A stretch of DNA of 21,870 nt, from NCBI GenBank assembly GCA_002378745.1, contig DFRR01000001.1, positions 36,042 to 57,911 on the forward strand, read 5' to 3'. This DNA is from Patescibacteria group bacterium UBA3458. GTDB taxonomy: Bacteria > Patescibacteriota > Minisyncoccia > Phycocordibacterales > UBA2100. A model generated the notes under the pieces. The model ran no database searches. It saw only the letters and a list, made by a program, of their open reading frames with translations, and was not told where the DNA came from. Each line of letters opens with the position of its first letter. Positions within the stretch are counted from its first letter, which is position 1. Below, in pieces: positions 20,210 to 21,870 of this stretch. The position numbers were made by a program, and so were the translations under genes.

Positions 20210-21870
20210 TAGGCTTTTCGACGCATCTTCGAGCGCTCACCTTCGGTCAGATATTGCTTACGCAAGCGAACTGCATTTGGTGTTACTTCCAAGTATTCAT
20301 CTTCGCGCATTAAACCAAGTGCTTTTTCGAGTGTTAAATCAAACGGTGGTACCAGTTTAATGTTTTCGTCAGACCCGGCAGCGCGCATATTGGTTAGCTG
20401 TTTCCCTTTAGTTGGATTCACCATCATATCCTCTCCTTTTGAAGTATTTCCTACCACCATACCCTCATATATTTCTGTCGTTGGCCCAATATAGAGTACA
20501 CCTCGTTCTTGCAAGTTTGCGAGTGCAAATCCAAGTGCTTTCCCACTCGCCATAGAAACCATCGAGCCGAGTTCCGTCTTTTCGATACTTCCTGCATATG
20601 GCCCAAAATGACTAAAAATAGAAGTCATAATTCCCTCTCCTTTTGTATCAATTACCAACTCGTTACGGTACCCAAGCAATCCTCTCGTCGGTACTTCAAA
20701 GGTGAGGCGTACTTCCCCGTGCTCTTGCCCCATACTGGTCATCACACCACGCCGTTTGCCAAGTTTTTGTATTACTGCTCCGGAGAACTCCTCAGGCACC
20801 AAAATGCTCACCTCCTCGTACGGCTCGAGTTTTTTACCATTTTCTTCTTTGAAGATAACTTCCGGCTGCGACACGGCAAGCTCATATCCTTCACGGCGCA
20901 TGTTCTCGATAAGCACTGCCAAGTGCAGCTCACCACGCCCATACACTTTCATACGCCCGGTGTCATTAAACTCAACCCGAAGCCCCACGTTCACTTCAAG
21001 CTCTTTTTCGAGTCGTTCGCGTATCTGTCGTCCGGTCACAAACTTTCCGGCACGCCCGGCAAACGGTGAATCATTTACGAACATGAACAGCGAAATAGTC
21101 GGCTCATCGACAGTGATGGCAGGTAGTGCTGTACCATCTTCAACACTCAATAGCGTCTGCCCGATATAAATATCAGGAAGTCCTGCAATCATAACAATGT
21201 CCCCCGCGCTTGCCTCTGAAACTTCAGTTTTCTGTAGTCCTTCAAAGGTATAGAGCTTTGTGATGCGACCCTTAAACTGTTTACCGGCATTATCTTTTAC
21301 AAAGATTTCCTGCTTATCTTTTATCGTACCTTCATAGATGCGCGCAATGCCCATACGACCAAGGAAGTTATCGTACGCAAGGTTAAATACCTGTGCTGAG
21401 AGTGGCTGCGTCTTGAGATTGTCTCCTGATGCTGGCGCGACTTTCTCGAGCACCACATCAAGAATCGGAGTTAGGTCAATTGCATTATCTTCCATGGCAC
21501 GCTTCGCGATGCCATCGCGTCCGACCGCATAAAGTGTCGTGAAGTCGAGCTGCTCATCAGTTGCACCCAAATCAAGAAACAGCTCATACACTGCTTCCTC
21601 GGCAAGCTCAACGTTTGCTGCCGGCTTATCAATTTTATTCAATACCAATATTGGCTTGAGTCCCAATTCTAAGGATTTTTTGAGGACGAACTTTGTCTGG
21701 GGCATCGGTCCTTCTGCTGCATCCACGACCAGTAGCACCGAGTCGATTGAGCGAAGTACACGCTCTACTTCAGAACCAAAGTCGGCATGGCCCGGAGTGT
21801 CCAAGATGTTTATCTTGGTACCTTTATAAAAAATACTCGTGTTCTTCGCGTAAATAGTAATGCCACGCTC
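20209..21870 (-). CDS. typA: Translational GTPase TypA/BipA, 3' part (N-terminus outside window)
   Basis: Ribosome-associated GTPase involved in growth and stress adaptation. The frame is open to the right edge: ERGITIYAKNTSIFYKG is the G2 region, then LDTPGHADFG (G3) and LNKIDKP (G4), then domain II, the EF-G-like domains (GRGELHLAVLIENMRREGYE, FEVPTRGLLGYRNE) and the TypA-specific C-terminal domain ending in RKQYLTEGERSKMRRKA. The 553 visible residues lack only the G1 P-loop and about 45 N-terminal residues. A TTG at 21804 that could look like a start is internal to the G3 motif. Confidence 0.96.
   Translation of the reverse strand, partial: ERGITIYAKNTSIFYKGTKINILDTPGHADFGSEVERVLRSIDSVLLVVDAAEGPMPQTKFVLKKSLELGLKPILVLNKIDKPAANVELAEEAVYELFLDLGATDEQLDFTTLYAVGRDGIAKRAMEDNAIDLTPILDVVLEKVAPASGDNLKTQPLSAQVFNLAYDNFLGRMGIARIYEGTIKDKQEIFVKDNAGKQFKGRITKLYTFEGLQKTEVSEASAGDIVMIAGLPDIYIGQTLLSVEDGTALPAITVDEPTISLFMFVNDSPFAGRAGKFVTGRQIRERLEKELEVNVGLRVEFNDTGRMKVYGRGELHLAVLIENMRREGYELAVSQPEVIFKEENGKKLEPYEEVSILVPEEFSGAVIQKLGKRRGVMTSMGQEHGEVRLTFEVPTRGLLGYRNELVIDTKGEGIMTSIFSHFGPYAGSIEKTELGSMVSMASGKALGFALANLQERGVLYIGPTTEIYEGMVVGNTSKGEDMMVNPTKGKQLTNMRAAGSDENIKLVPPFDLTLEKALGLMREDEYLEVTPNAVRLRKQYLTEGERSKMRRKA

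Noticed and set aside
20209..21804. TypA starting at the TTG at 21804
   Set aside because: The TTG encodes the Leu of the G3 motif; the frame stays open upstream with the G2 motif to the window edge.
100..21870. TGA reassignment (Gracilibacteria-type code)
   Set aside because: No conserved gene contains an internal TGA and all conserved Gly and Trp positions use normal codons.
100..21870. CRISPR arrays, transposases or toxin-antitoxin pairs
   Set aside because: No regularly spaced repeats, transposase motifs or recognisable toxin-antitoxin pairs were seen.

Overview
The window looks like part of a small-genome Candidate Phyla Radiation (Patescibacteria) chromosome, most likely Parcubacteria-like. 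This is an inference from gene content and style: compact genes of ordinary bacterial families, almost no Shine-Dalgarno sequences, a degenerate PriA, a MurA fused to an XRE-type DNA-binding domain, a group I intron inside a tRNA gene, and many very small proteins. The standard genetic code fits every gene. No marker here fixes the lineage more precisely.

Left part (1-6515): an HTH-MurA fusion (-) is divergent from an ATPase-dead PriA-like protein, which is followed by peptide deformylase (+). A 380-bp gap then carries two consecutive structured units, each ending in an intrinsic terminator; I call them candidate small RNAs. Methionyl-tRNA formyltransferase and a small unknown protein follow. 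So def and fmt, which form the N-formylmethionine cycle, are separated only by the RNA candidates. A minus-strand group (glutaredoxin, DUF167, short ribosome hibernation factor) and a YbhB/PEBP protein come next.

Middle (7007-13331): a tRNA-Asn(GTT) gene is interrupted inside its anticodon by a 312-nt group I intron. Its 3' end and terminator are partly duplicated 190 bp downstream. A copper-resistance cluster follows on the minus strand: CsoR regulator, DUF305, DUF411, CopB-type P1B ATPase and rhodanese. A CsoR-type operator lies exactly between its -35 and -10. A divergent DUF305 gene, an OmdA/YdeI-like gene, a DUF817 membrane protein and a 65-aa membrane protein complete this part.

Right part (13408-21870): a broken dihydroorotate-dehydrogenase-like gene, an unknown 303-aa protein, an FAD monooxygenase, a small stress-type cassette (DUF2795, GlsB/YeaQ, DUF3008), a SurA-N-like lipid-face or surface chaperone without a parvulin domain, a 40-aa very basic protein, a Fur-YibE/F pair, a cold-shock protein and the 3' part of typA/bipA running off the right edge.

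Two themes connect the genes. First, copper and metal handling: CsoR, two DUF305 proteins, DUF411, CopB, Fur-YibE, and a second CsoR-like palindrome before the SurA-like gene. Second, expression style: at least seven genes have a -10 box 6-8 bp before the start codon, which predicts leaderless mRNAs. Stop codons are strongly skewed (my count: 16 TAG, 12 TAA, 1 TGA).
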